From Kiloniellaceae bacterium (GTDB lineage: Bacteria > Pseudomonadota > Alphaproteobacteria > Kiloniellales > J153), in the NCBI GenBank assembly GCA_021776055.1, contig JAJFGP010000144.1, positions 1-64,000 on the forward strand: a stretch of 64,000 nt of DNA, given 5' to 3'. The first letter of the stretch is position 1. Each line of letters opens with the position of its first letter. The position numbers were made by a program, and so were the translations under genes. Below the pieces are notes generated by a model. That model was not told the origin of the DNA. It did no database searches and was given only the letters and a program-made list of their open reading frames with translations. Positions 1 to 8,408 of the stretch are shown here, piece after piece.

Positions 1-1094
1 CGAAAAATCTGGTCGTGACGGTTGAGCCAATCGCGAATATCGAAACGCGATACAGCACGCGTCCTGGCGGCGCTGGACATCTCAGCGGCACGCTCGGCGA
101 TCCGGTGCATGCCGTCGGCAATATCACGCGTCGAGGGTGTATGGGGGCGTTCCCAATCCTCGTCGCAGTCCATGGCGACACCGGCTTCGGTGCCGACTAG
201 TTCCGGGACTCCGCCTGTATTGGAATACAAAACGGGCAGCCCGCAAGCCAGGGCTTCCAGGACCGCGTTGGGGCACGGGTCCTGGTGCTTGGTCGTGACA
301 TATGCTTGCGCCGAAGCATAGAGCCCGGGGGCCTCGGTTTGGCTGTATGGCCCAACGATCTGAACACAACCGTCAAGCTTGAGGTCGTCGGTTAGCTGTT
401 GGGTTGCGTTTTGCGCGGCCGGTTCCAGACCCCCGGCAATAACGAGCTTAGCTTCAAGGCCGCGTTTGCGGGCCTCGGCGAGACCGTGCAGCGTAGATTT
501 CATTCGGTAGAACAAGTGGACACCGATTTTCCCGGTGAGTAGGAACGTGATTCCGTTCAACTGGTGATTGGTCGCCTCGGCTTGGGGACGGAATTTTTGC
601 GTGTCGACAGCATTATAAAGAACCTCTCCCGGGCCCTTCCTCACACCCAGAAAATGATGGGCGGCCCTGCGGCAAAACTCGCTTTGGTAGAAGACATGCT
701 CCGCGCAATGAAAAGACCGCGCCATGCGCCGGTTCTGCTGCTGCCAATCGCCCTCGTACCAAGCAGAATAGAACACGCCATTCTGGTTGTGAACGATGGG
801 AATGCTGCGGGTTTTCAGGAGGGTGAGCGCCATATCCGGAAGGTAGGGGGCGTTACTCAGAACATACGCGATGTTGTAGCGCCAAAGATGCTCGCGAAAT
901 TGCGCGCTCAGCCTCTGAATTTTGACCAGCGGTCCACCTCGATCGCCGGCGCGCGCGCCGCCATAAAACAGGCGCGGTGCCGTGCCACGTCCGCTGCTCG
1001 GGATCGACGCGATTGCGTGAGCTCCGAGTGCGCCCGCATAAGCTATCCGCCCCACTCGCTTTGCAAGAGGGTCATGGTGCACGTGAGATATCAT
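1..1094 (-). CDS. Glycosyltransferase family 4 protein (partial, C-terminus beyond window)
   Basis: An open frame with no stop runs off the left edge (at least 364 codons). It starts with ATG at 1094, inside an ATGA overlap with the stop of the upstream gene at 1091-1093. Translation gives a GT-B glycosyltransferase: an N-terminal half with a conserved HNQNGVFY segment, a phosphate-loop region containing LLTGKIGVHLFYRMKS, and a C-terminal donor site reading YVTTKHQDPCPNAVLEALAC followed by GLPVLYSNTGGVPELV. That is the GT4 E-x7-E region with the first acidic residue replaced by Gln/Asp context. It probably transfers a sugar from a nucleotide donor onto a lipid-linked glycan at the cytoplasmic face of the membrane. 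Donor and acceptor cannot be told. It is the last gene of the minus-strand series inside this window. Confidence 0.85.
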   Translation of the reverse strand, partial: MISHVHHDPLAKRVGRIAYAGALGAHAIASIPSSGRGTAPRLFYGGARAGDRGGPLVKIQRLSAQFREHLWRYNIAYVLSNAPYLPDMALTLLKTRSIPIVHNQNGVFYSAWYEGDWQQQNRRMARSFHCAEHVFYQSEFCRRAAHHFLGVRKGPGEVLYNAVDTQKFRPQAEATNHQLNGITFLLTGKIGVHLFYRMKSTLHGLAEARKRGLEAKLVIAGGLEPAAQNATQQLTDDLKLDGCVQIVGPYSQTEAPGLYASAQAYVTTKHQDPCPNAVLEALACGLPVLYSNTGGVPELVGTEAGVAMDCDEDWERPHTPSTRDIADGMHRIAERAAEMSSAARTRAVSRFDIRDWLNRHDQIF

Positions 1095-2203
1095 TTTAGG
1101 AGGGGCCGGTATACCTGCTCGTAGTGCTGGCGGGCGACATGACGCCAATCAAACCCTTGTACGACCGTCTCTCGGGCTTCGATGGCGCGTGCGGTGCGTT
1201 GCTCGGGCGTGGCGGTCAAGAGAGCTAAGGCTCGCTCGCACATACCCTCAACGTCGTTGATCTCGACAAGCCCGCCGGTGTCCATGTCCGAAAGGAGATC
1301 CTCGGCTTGGCCCACTCTCGTCGAGACAACCGGCACGTGAGTTGCCATGCTCTCCATCAGCGCCATGGGGCCACCTTCCTCGCGGGAGGTGACAAGGTAC
1401 AGGTCGAGGGCATGGTAATAGGGAACCATGTCACGGTAATCGTTCAGAAAATCGTGTCGATAGGGAATCCCATGCCGCTCTAGCCCAAGCCGGACATAGC
1501 CGCGCGCGGGTCCCGTCAGAAGAACGAATACGGGCATGCGCTCGGCTAGCTTGCGAACCGCTTCGATGAAAACGTCGGGCCCCTTGATTAACTTGGGCTC
1601 CATGCCGTCTCCCCACCCGACACCGTCTTTCTGAAACGAACCGATGCACGTATGGCCGTCCGGGATTCCAAGTTGCTTTCGTGCATTGCACCGCTGTTCC
1701 GGTGTAGGCGGCTGAAACAAGCTCGTGTCGCAGCCAATCGGAATCTTCACCAGCTTCTCCCGGGGCACTCCCCAATCGAGCAGCCGTCGTTCAACGAGGC
1801 TGGCGCCGGTCACGATTTTGCTCAATCGCGGGACACTCTCGACGAACGCATCGATGTGCCTGGCTACGTCCGGACCATCCTCCGGTTTTCCGTGGAAAAA
1901 CGACGTCACAAAACGGTTCGACTTCGCCATGTGAGAACCCCACGCAAGCCACATGTACTGGGAACCAAAATGAACAACACGGTCGAAAATGGGAGCAGGA
2001 TCTGTGGTGATAGAAGCCGTCCCCGGGTACTCTGCCTCGATACCCTCGCACACGTAGTTTCCGACCCAACGGATCGCCCAATCCGCACGCTCCACAACAA
2101 AATTAACCGGCGGGAATTTTGTATCCTGCAGACCAAAAGTGCGAAGGACGGAATAACCCTGACAGGTACCAGAACGAACGAAGTCTCGCACCAAGGCTTT
2201 CAT
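1091..2203 (-). CDS. Glycosyltransferase family 4 protein
   Basis: A 370-residue GT-B protein. I chose ATG at 2203 because it forms an ATGA overlap with the stop of the dehydratase gene; the longer open frame upstream reads as non-protein. The C-terminal Rossmann domain has the GT4 donor-site signature: KLIKGPDVF near residue 205, VLLTGPARGY near 230, and SREEGGPMALMES near 275 with the E-x7-E pair. The N-terminal half has the ERRLLDWGVPREKLVKIPIG segment typical of the domain linker. It is expected to use a nucleotide sugar in the cytoplasm. The neighbouring Gmd-like enzyme could supply a GDP-6-deoxy-4-keto-sugar-derived donor, but specificity is not visible. Confidence 0.88.
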   Translation of the reverse strand: MKALVRDFVRSGTCQGYSVLRTFGLQDTKFPPVNFVVERADWAIRWVGNYVCEGIEAEYPGTASITTDPAPIFDRVVHFGSQYMWLAWGSHMAKSNRFVTSFFHGKPEDGPDVARHIDAFVESVPRLSKIVTGASLVERRLLDWGVPREKLVKIPIGCDTSLFQPPTPEQRCNARKQLGIPDGHTCIGSFQKDGVGWGDGMEPKLIKGPDVFIEAVRKLAERMPVFVLLTGPARGYVRLGLERHGIPYRHDFLNDYRDMVPYYHALDLYLVTSREEGGPMALMESMATHVPVVSTRVGQAEDLLSDMDTGGLVEINDVEGMCERALALLTATPEQRTARAIEARETVVQGFDWRHVARQHYEQVYRPLLK

Positions 2204-3195
2204 CGGGTGGTCAGGCCATTCCCGTTTGGCATGCGTCGTTCTGCATCGATCATGGCGGCCACGACCTCGTGCATTCCTTTCTGCGATTGCCAATCCAGAA
2301 TTTCTCTGGCGCGAGACGCGTCCCCGAGACCGCATTGGATCTCTGCGGGGCGAAACAGAGTCTCATCAATATCGACATGCTCGCGCCAATCGAGATCCAA
2401 CTGGGAAAACGCCGTTGCAACGAATTCTTCTAGGGAATTGGCCTGGCCGGTGGCAATGACCAGATCTTCCGGTTGGTCCAATTGCATCATCCGCCACATG
2501 GCGTCGACGTATTCGGGAGCCCAGCCCCAGTCCCGGCGAATCGAGAGGTTCCCGAGCGTCAGGCGCTCATTGTTTCCCGCTGCGATACGGGTCGCGGCGG
2601 CGACGATCTTGCGCGTTACGAAGCGCGCGGGACGCAGCGGGGACTCGTGATTGAAAAGAATTCCAGAGCAGGCGAAAGTTCCATAGGCCTGCCGATATAG
2701 CGAAACCAGCCAACGCGTCGCGGCCTTGGCCACAGCATAGGGGCTGCGCGGCTCGAACGCTGTATCCTCGTTCGCGGCAATGCCATTCGTGTCGCCGAAA
2801 CATTCGCCAGAGCAGGCATTGTACAATCGCATATTGCCGCCGATTGTACGCAGTGCCTCCAAGACGTTGAGTGTGCCCTGAGTAATGCTTTCCATCGTCT
2901 CTGCCGGCTGCTCGAAAGACAGACCGACGGAGCTTTGTCCGCTGAAATTATAAATCTCGTTTGGCTGTGCCCGTTCTATGGTTCTCAGGATGTTCCGGAA
3001 ATCAACCATCGCCGTAGACGAGACGGAAACTTGGTCCCGGATGCCCAGTTTCTTCAGGTTTGCGAAGCTCACCATCTCGGCATCCCGAGAAGTCCCATGG
3101 ACCTCATAGTTTTTCTGGAGCAGGAGGGCGGAAAGATAAGCGCCATCTTGACCGGAGATGCCGAATATGAGGGCCCGTTTTTTGTCGTTAGCCAC
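2200..3195 (-). CDS. GDP-mannose 4,6-dehydratase-like NAD(P)-dependent epimerase/dehydratase
   Basis: An extended SDR, 331 residues from GTG at 3195. That start has a GGAGG nine bases upstream and gives MANDKKRALIF; another GTG lies at 3204. The Rossmann motif is GISGQDGAYL at the N-terminus. The catalytic region is CSGECFGD followed by Tyr153-x3-Lys157 in SPYAVAKA. NHESPLRPARFVTRKI and GNLSIRRDWGWAPEYVDAMW closely match the GDP-mannose 4,6-dehydratase family, which makes GDP-4-keto-6-deoxy-mannose. It is slightly shorter than typical Gmd, and the usual SSEMFG is CSGECFG here, so another NDP-hexose substrate is possible. The start overlaps the end of the upstream methyltransferase. Confidence 0.82.
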   Translation of the reverse strand: MANDKKRALIFGISGQDGAYLSALLLQKNYEVHGTSRDAEMVSFANLKKLGIRDQVSVSSTAMVDFRNILRTIERAQPNEIYNFSGQSSVGLSFEQPAETMESITQGTLNVLEALRTIGGNMRLYNACSGECFGDTNGIAANEDTAFEPRSPYAVAKAATRWLVSLYRQAYGTFACSGILFNHESPLRPARFVTRKIVAAATRIAAGNNERLTLGNLSIRRDWGWAPEYVDAMWRMMQLDQPEDLVIATGQANSLEEFVATAFSQLDLDWREHVDIDETLFRPAEIQCGLGDASRAREILDWQSQKGMHEVVAAMIDAERRMPNGNGLTTR

Positions 3196-4039
3196 GTGGC
3201 CCACCCTCCGTCTGGCTTACTATGGCGTATCCTGAAGGCATAAACGGCAACAGGCAATCCATTCGTAAGGCACCATACAACAGGGCTGCATAGAGCGCTG
3301 GAAATTTCTTGCGTAAGGATATGCGCAGCAAGATTTCGGGAACAGTTATGAAGGTGAAGTGAGTTAGAAAGCAGATTGCCCCACCAAGCTTGTAAACCTG
3401 GGTGTTAGGGCCGGTAAACCGTGCGGCGATCGCGCCCCGGCCATATTGCCGGTAACCATGCCAGAGATATAGGAACAAAGCCCAAGTGGAGGGAACCAAA
3501 TGGACCTGCAATCCATGCTGCGCGAGAAGAGCCTGCAAGCGTGCGATCAGCTTGCCGTCGTCTGGGATGTGTTCGAGGGCAGAGTTGGAAATAATGAGGT
3601 CGAAACCGGACTCCAGATCGAGCTCGTGGGCATCACCTTTGACGAAATCGACCGTGAAGGCGCCGCCTTGCCACTTGGCGCTATCAAAGCGGTCCTGTAC
3701 GTCCACACCCGTGTAATGCCCACCGTATCCAGCTTTGGCTAAGAGGTCCGACATCCGGCCGCTGCCGCAGCCGATGTCGAGGACCCGGAGATGCCGTGGC
3801 GTGGTGAGTTTGGGTAGCTCATGGATGATAAATGCTTCCCCAAGAATCCGCGCCGGAGAGGTCCCACGGATATCATGATCCGTTAGAATTTGGTGCGGAA
3901 GCGCCCACTGCCGCATGGAAACGGGAGCCGCGAAGCCGCCAATATTGCGCAGCATATTTCGCATGACATAGCGAATGCGCCGAAAAGCGGACATCGGGGC
4001 ATCGCCGTTGATCTCCACGGTACCGACGAAGTATGTCAT
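3188..4039 (-). CDS. Class I SAM-dependent methyltransferase
   Basis: A 283-residue protein with a Rossmann-like methyltransferase core. SAM motif I, VLDIGCGSGR, is at residues 86-95. The acidic end of strand beta2 is TGVDVQDRF, and motif IV is LIISNSALEHIPDD. The C-terminal third is hydrophobic (TWALFLYLWHGYRQYGRG), suggesting membrane association or a lid domain. In this setting it probably methylates a sugar hydroxyl or amine of the glycan, but the acceptor is unknown. The 3' end overlaps the start of the Gmd-like gene, indicating translational coupling. Confidence 0.85.
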   Translation of the reverse strand: MTYFVGTVEINGDAPMSAFRRIRYVMRNMLRNIGGFAAPVSMRQWALPHQILTDHDIRGTSPARILGEAFIIHELPKLTTPRHLRVLDIGCGSGRMSDLLAKAGYGGHYTGVDVQDRFDSAKWQGGAFTVDFVKGDAHELDLESGFDLIISNSALEHIPDDGKLIARLQALLAQHGLQVHLVPSTWALFLYLWHGYRQYGRGAIAARFTGPNTQVYKLGGAICFLTHFTFITVPEILLRISLRKKFPALYAALLYGALRMDCLLPFMPSGYAIVSQTEGGPRG

Positions 4040-4089
4040 GGCTGATTATCATTGGGTCGCATGCCAGGGAAATCTCTCAGCACACTCGA

Positions 4090-4893
4090 TCAGCCATGCT
4101 TAACGGGCTTGCGGGCGACGGCCATGATCATATGGCTGAAGATCATGCCAGGCAGAAAAGGGGCCAGCAGGGCGCTGAGTGCCTGGGTCGCAATCCATTT
4201 GTACGATAAGCCGAATTCATGGTGTAGACACCGCAGGACACCTTGGCGTTTGTGAATTGGCTTGATGTCTAAGACCTGGAACCCGCCAAACCGCAAGCAA
4301 TCCCGAAGCTCCCCACGAGTCAGTCGCCACTGATAGAATCGCACCGATTGATGATTTGGTTCCGTTTCGCGCTTCGTATCGAAAGCCTTAATCAGGGATT
4401 GACGAAGGTTGTCGTAGGGCACGGTGATGAAAAGATAGCCGCCCGGCTTTAGAATGCGAAAGGCCTCGGCGATACAGCGATCCAGGCCTTCCTCGAAATG
4501 CTCGAAGGTGCCCCAAGAAAAATATCCGTCGAAGCTCTCGGCGGGCAGAGCCGTGTCGCGGATGTCGCCAACGGCGAAATCTGAATCCGGGAACAATGAC
4601 TTTAGCTTTGCTACGGTGTCACGGCTGATGTCGAGACCATGGGTGGGTAACTCGTTGCGACTCAAGTAGAGGGTCCAATCCCCTAAGCCACAGCCCCCGT
4701 CCAGGAGGCGCGCGCCTTTGGGAAGTTGGTCCAAATAAGGTCGCATGATTCGAAACTCGGGCTTCCTCGGAATCCGGTCCACGGCGCCCTTGGGACCACC
4801 TTCCTGCTCCCAAACCCGAGTCCAATACGCCTCGACGAACGCGGTTTCATCCGCGCCGTCAGATACAGTATCGACCGTGAAATCTTTTCGCAT
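4090..4893 (-). CDS. Class I SAM-dependent methyltransferase
   Basis: A 267-residue methyltransferase. Motif I is LLDGGCGLGDW at residues 63-73, the beta2 acid is in HGLDISRDT, and FDGYFSWGTFEHFEEGLD is the motif IV region, followed by the post-motif RILKPGGYLFITVPYDNLRQ. Family: Methyltransf_11/23-like. It lies between two other small operon members with a roughly 50-bp gap on each side. A role as a sugar methyltransferase is inferred from context only. Confidence 0.85.
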   Translation of the reverse strand: MRKDFTVDTVSDGADETAFVEAYWTRVWEQEGGPKGAVDRIPRKPEFRIMRPYLDQLPKGARLLDGGCGLGDWTLYLSRNELPTHGLDISRDTVAKLKSLFPDSDFAVGDIRDTALPAESFDGYFSWGTFEHFEEGLDRCIAEAFRILKPGGYLFITVPYDNLRQSLIKAFDTKRETEPNHQSVRFYQWRLTRGELRDCLRFGGFQVLDIKPIHKRQGVLRCLHHEFGLSYKWIATQALSALLAPFLPGMIFSHMIMAVARKPVKHG

Positions 4894-4949
4894 TTAAACA
4901 GTCTCGGTGTTCTTGCAAGTCTTATTTGAGAGACTCGAAATCCTGTCTA

Positions 4950-5975
4950 TCAAAATGGAATCTGGTTGCGGGTAAACAGCCAGGGCGAGCGAAATACTTT
5001 CCGTTGTTTGGCATAGTCATCGCGGCGGGAAAAGAGAGTTTCGACAAGTTTGAGCCAGTCGGCCGTCATGTGCTCGGCCGTATGTGGATAGGCGCCCATC
5101 CGCCCAGCCAACTCACCGTAGTCCCGTATCAGCTGATTCAGCGCCGTTTCGAACGTTTCCGAACTAAACGCAATGCCAAAACCGGAACAATACTCGGGCA
5201 GACAGCCGCTTTCGCGGTAGAAAAGGGGCAAGCCGCATAGGGCACCTTCATTCTGGTGGTTCCCACCCGGCTCATTTATGGACGCCGTAATATAGGCGTG
5301 ATGGCTGCGCAGTTCGTCAGCCAAAGCCTCTCCGTTCAAAGGCGCGACGTGACGGGCGTGGCGAAACCGGAAGCCTTTTGGAAGATTGCCGACATAGGTA
5401 AAGCGGATGCGTTCTTTCCAGGCATCATCGGCCAGCATGGCGTCGAGACGCGTATAGATATCGAAACCCTTCATCCAGTTTCCGCCCCAATGATGCGTGA
5501 CCAGTTTCAGGGGCTCTTTGCCATTCCATGGCTTAAACCCCCGGGCATTGAATATTTCTGCATCTGCGCCGTTCAAAATAACGCTGCTCTCGGCGGGCGG
5601 CGTTACCTGCCAGGCTGACAATTCGCGCAACCAGGAACCGACAAAGACGGTGTGGTCGGCACAATAGTTAGCGCGCGTGAGGAGCTTATTCATATGCCGC
5701 GTTCTCTTTCGTTCGTCGCACTCGTTGACGCGGTGGATGACGATGGCCTTGGGATTGCGGAATGTGAGGTAACGAAGGATACCTCCGGCACCGAAACTGA
5801 AGAGAGATAGACGGGAACGGGGATCCATGAGGAGAATGATGTCGATATCCGCATCCGCCAGGTCGAACACGACGCGATGACCAGCTTGCACCAGGGCCTC
5901 CGACAAGGCGGACACGAAGCGGTTGCCACCACCCCACGGACCCGGCTGAAGCCGGTAGCCGATGGCGACCTTCAC
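4950..5975 (-). CDS. Glycosyltransferase, GT-B fold (GT4-like)
   Basis: A 341-residue protein starting with GTG at 5975, within a GTGA overlap with the preceding gene. The N-terminus MKVAIGYRLQPGPWGGGNRF matches glycosyltransferases whose first loop binds the acceptor. The C-terminal half contains VTHHWGGNWMKGFDIY, FTYVGNLPKGFRF, and a donor-site region SINEPGGNHQNEGALCGLPL ending in YRESGCLPEYC. Substrates are not predictable. It is probably cytoplasmic and translated together with the SGNH protein upstream. Confidence 0.8.
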   Translation of the reverse strand: MKVAIGYRLQPGPWGGGNRFVSALSEALVQAGHRVVFDLADADIDIILLMDPRSRLSLFSFGAGGILRYLTFRNPKAIVIHRVNECDERKRTRHMNKLLTRANYCADHTVFVGSWLRELSAWQVTPPAESSVILNGADAEIFNARGFKPWNGKEPLKLVTHHWGGNWMKGFDIYTRLDAMLADDAWKERIRFTYVGNLPKGFRFRHARHVAPLNGEALADELRSHHAYITASINEPGGNHQNEGALCGLPLFYRESGCLPEYCSGFGIAFSSETFETALNQLIRDYGELAGRMGAYPHTAEHMTADWLKLVETLFSRRDDYAKQRKVFRSPWLFTRNQIPF

Positions 5976-6895
5976 GAGTCGTCACTTTTACAGATGCGGC
6001 GCAAATCGTCGCTGAGACGGCGGGAACCGTCTTGGTTGAGATGATCGACGTTGCCGAAATAGTCGTCCTCGTAAGTGTCCCAAAGGTCGACATAGGCGAT
6101 CCCCACTTTCTCGGCGAGCGCACCGTAAGCGGCACGGATTTGACCGAAAATGGGAAATTGCCCGGCGGCATCGCGATAGGCGGAGCTGACCGGAAAAGTG
6201 ACCAGACAAAGAGTGACCCCCGCGTCCCGTGTCCGTTCCAGCGTACCGCGCAACTGCTTCATGTCGGCGGTGGCGGCAAAACCAGGTGCCGGGATGTGAA
6301 GCTGGGTGCGAATTGCCGCCTGACGCCGCCGAGTGTCCGCCGCTATCTCGAGCAGCCTAGGTATGGCCGCTGGTTCGCTGAGCGTTGTCTTCTCAGGTCC
6401 GACGAACAGGCGGGCAGGATCGCGCAACATGGCATTCCAATAATCGAACAGATAGCGCCGAAAATGGGGACGCAGCATTTGTAGGCTACGGGGTTCTGCG
6501 TCGAGAAAATCTTCGAGCAAATCCGACTGGTTCAAACTCAACCGATAGAAGGAGAAATGCTGGGGGCCAAGCTGCAGCAACACGTAACGGGCGCGTCCCG
6601 ACGCGACATACGCGTCAAGTTTGCCCAGGGTGGTTTTCAGACTTTCACCCGCAGCGGCGAAGTTGGTAAATCCCGAGTCTTCCAGAATGCCCGAGACAGC
6701 GCGGGAATCGCCGAAGGCTGCGGCCATATCATCGCCGCTGTGGAAGGCGCGCTTGAGGACATCGTAGCTGTTGCCTGGCGCCACATGGAAGCGGATCAAT
6801 AGCTCGCTGCCAATGACGAATCCCAGAGTGGATAGGCTGAACAGCGCCATGAAGGTGACGGCAAAGGCCTTAAAATTCGAAATAGATGAACTCAC
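5972..6895 (-). CDS. SGNH/GDSL-like hydrolase-fold protein paired with an MBOAT acyltransferase
   Basis: A 307-residue protein from GTG at 6895, overlapping the MBOAT gene end by 26 bp. An N-terminal membrane anchor (about residues 8-33, FAVTFMALFSLSTLGFVIGS) precedes an exported domain. GDSRA at 62-66 matches the SGNH block I serine (Ser64), and DHLNQDGSRRLS at 284-295 supplies the Asp-x-His of block V (Asp284, His285 adjacent rather than spaced by two). Like AlgX/DltD-type partners of MBOAT proteins, it probably transfers or edits acyl groups on the glycan in the periplasm. The unusual Asp-His spacing should temper any catalytic claim. Confidence 0.72.
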   Translation of the reverse strand: MSSSISNFKAFAVTFMALFSLSTLGFVIGSELLIRFHVAPGNSYDVLKRAFHSGDDMAAAFGDSRAVSGILEDSGFTNFAAAGESLKTTLGKLDAYVASGRARYVLLQLGPQHFSFYRLSLNQSDLLEDFLDAEPRSLQMLRPHFRRYLFDYWNAMLRDPARLFVGPEKTTLSEPAAIPRLLEIAADTRRRQAAIRTQLHIPAPGFAATADMKQLRGTLERTRDAGVTLCLVTFPVSSAYRDAAGQFPIFGQIRAAYGALAEKVGIAYVDLWDTYEDDYFGNVDHLNQDGSRRLSDDLRRICKSDDS

Positions 6896-8408
6896 CGGAC
6901 GGGCCTTGCAGCAGAGATAGGGTCAGGTAGCTGGCGAGGGCGGCGATCATCAGGCCGCTTGCCAGGGACGGCCGCCAACGGATCAGCGAGCGGGTGGGCT
7001 GGGCGTCGAGGGCGGGCTCGAATTTGCCCATGATTTCCTGGGTGTTGGGCAGCAGCCATACGAAGCCGAGCAGGCTCGCCAGGATGACCAACTGCCAGCC
7101 GCCCCCATAGACGGGCAGTGCGCCGAAGGTGACCCCGAGGCCGGAGAGCCACGGCGTCAATCCACCCGTGACATCAGCGTAATGGATGGGCAGCACCACG
7201 CCGTTGAGACCGGCCAGGCCGCGCAGCATGGTCAGGCTGGCCGGAAAGCTGTCGGCGCGGAAAAATACCCAGGCCACGGTGACCGCCGTAAAGGTCAGCA
7301 GCCTGCCGGTCCAGCGGCCAACGGCGGTGGAGTCGCCGGAATCGCCTCGCCAGGCCCGCCAGCCATGGTTGACGGCGAGAAACACGCCATGCAGTCCGCC
7401 CCAGGCAACGAAGGTCCAGTTCGCCCCATGCCACAGCCCGCCGAGCAGCATGACGACCATCAGATTGAGGTAGCGCCGCGCCGACCCGAATCGGTTGCCG
7501 CCGAGCGGGAAGTAGAGATAGTCGCGCAGGAATCGCGTCAGGGTCATATGCCAGCCGCGCCAGAAGTCGATGATGCTGGTCGCCTTGTATGGCGAGGCGA
7601 AGTTGAGCGGCAGGATGATGCCGAACATGCGGGCGAGGCCGATGGCCATGTCAGTATAGCCGGAGAAATCGAAATAGATTTCAAAACTGAAGCCGAGCAC
7701 GCCGACCCAGGCGTCGATGAAGCTGACATCGATGCCGCGGGCGACGGCGCCGAAACTCTGGTCCGCCCAATAGCCGGCGCGGTCGGCGAGAACCAGCTTC
7801 TTGAACAGCCCGATGGTGGCGATGGTGAAGCCGATGGCGAGATTGCGCCACACCACATCGATCTGGTGGCGCTTGAGAAATTGGGGAATCATCTCGCGAT
7901 GATGAACGATAGGCCCGGCGATGAGTTGGGGAAAAAAACTGACGAACAGGCAATAGGTGGCGAGACTCGGCTCTTCAACCTTGCCCTGATAGGCGTCGAC
8001 CAGATAGGCGATCTGCTGAAAGGTAAAAAAGGAGATCGCCAGGGGCAGCAAGATATTCACTGACGCAAACGTGCCGCCGGTCAGGGCGGCTATGTTGCTG
8101 ATGGCGAATCCGGCGTATTTGAAAACCCCCAACAGAGCCAGATTCATAGCGACCCCGAAGGTCAGAAGTGTCTTGCTGCCACCCGCCGCGTGATGGCGCG
8201 TAAGCGCGCGACCGATCAGATAGTTGAACAGGATCGACCCGACGATCAACGGCACATAGAGGGGTTCCCACCAGCCATAGAAAAACAGCGAGCAGACCAC
8301 CAGGAACTTCACCGCCGGCATCTCGAAGCGGCGATGGCGAAGCGCGTAGTAACCGACCAAAACGAAAGGCAGGAACAGCAGCAGGAACTCGGGTGAGTTA
8401 AACAGCAT
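6870..8408 (-). CDS. MBOAT family O-acyltransferase (AlgI-like)
   Basis: A 512-residue polytopic membrane protein. ATG at 8408 begins MLFNSPEFLLLFLPFVLVGY, the conserved AlgI/PatA/DltB N-terminus. The family signatures are FSFEIYFDFSGYTDMAIGLA near 241-260, FWRGWHMTLTRFLRDYLYFP near 282-301 (His287), and GLWHGANWTF near 324-333 with the invariant His327. The family moves acyl groups, usually acetyl, across the membrane onto exported polysaccharide. The gene overlaps the upstream glycosyltransferase by 11 bp and the downstream SGNH gene by 26 bp, so the two form an acylation module. Confidence 0.92.
   Translation of the reverse strand: MLFNSPEFLLLFLPFVLVGYYALRHRRFEMPAVKFLVVCSLFFYGWWEPLYVPLIVGSILFNYLIGRALTRHHAAGGSKTLLTFGVAMNLALLGVFKYAGFAISNIAALTGGTFASVNILLPLAISFFTFQQIAYLVDAYQGKVEEPSLATYCLFVSFFPQLIAGPIVHHREMIPQFLKRHQIDVVWRNLAIGFTIATIGLFKKLVLADRAGYWADQSFGAVARGIDVSFIDAWVGVLGFSFEIYFDFSGYTDMAIGLARMFGIILPLNFASPYKATSIIDFWRGWHMTLTRFLRDYLYFPLGGNRFGSARRYLNLMVVMLLGGLWHGANWTFVAWGGLHGVFLAVNHGWRAWRGDSGDSTAVGRWTGRLLTFTAVTVAWVFFRADSFPASLTMLRGLAGLNGVVLPIHYADVTGGLTPWLSGLGVTFGALPVYGGGWQLVILASLLGFVWLLPNTQEIMGKFEPALDAQPTRSLIRWRPSLASGLMIAALASYLTLSLLQGPSGEFIYFEF

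Noticed and set aside
1652-2650. A 332-codon plus-strand open frame
   Set aside because: Antisense to the glycosyltransferase and Gmd-like genes; no motifs.
7182-8063. A 293-codon plus-strand open frame
   Set aside because: Antisense to the MBOAT gene; composition is repetitive Gly/Ala/Asp/Glu typical of a shadow frame.
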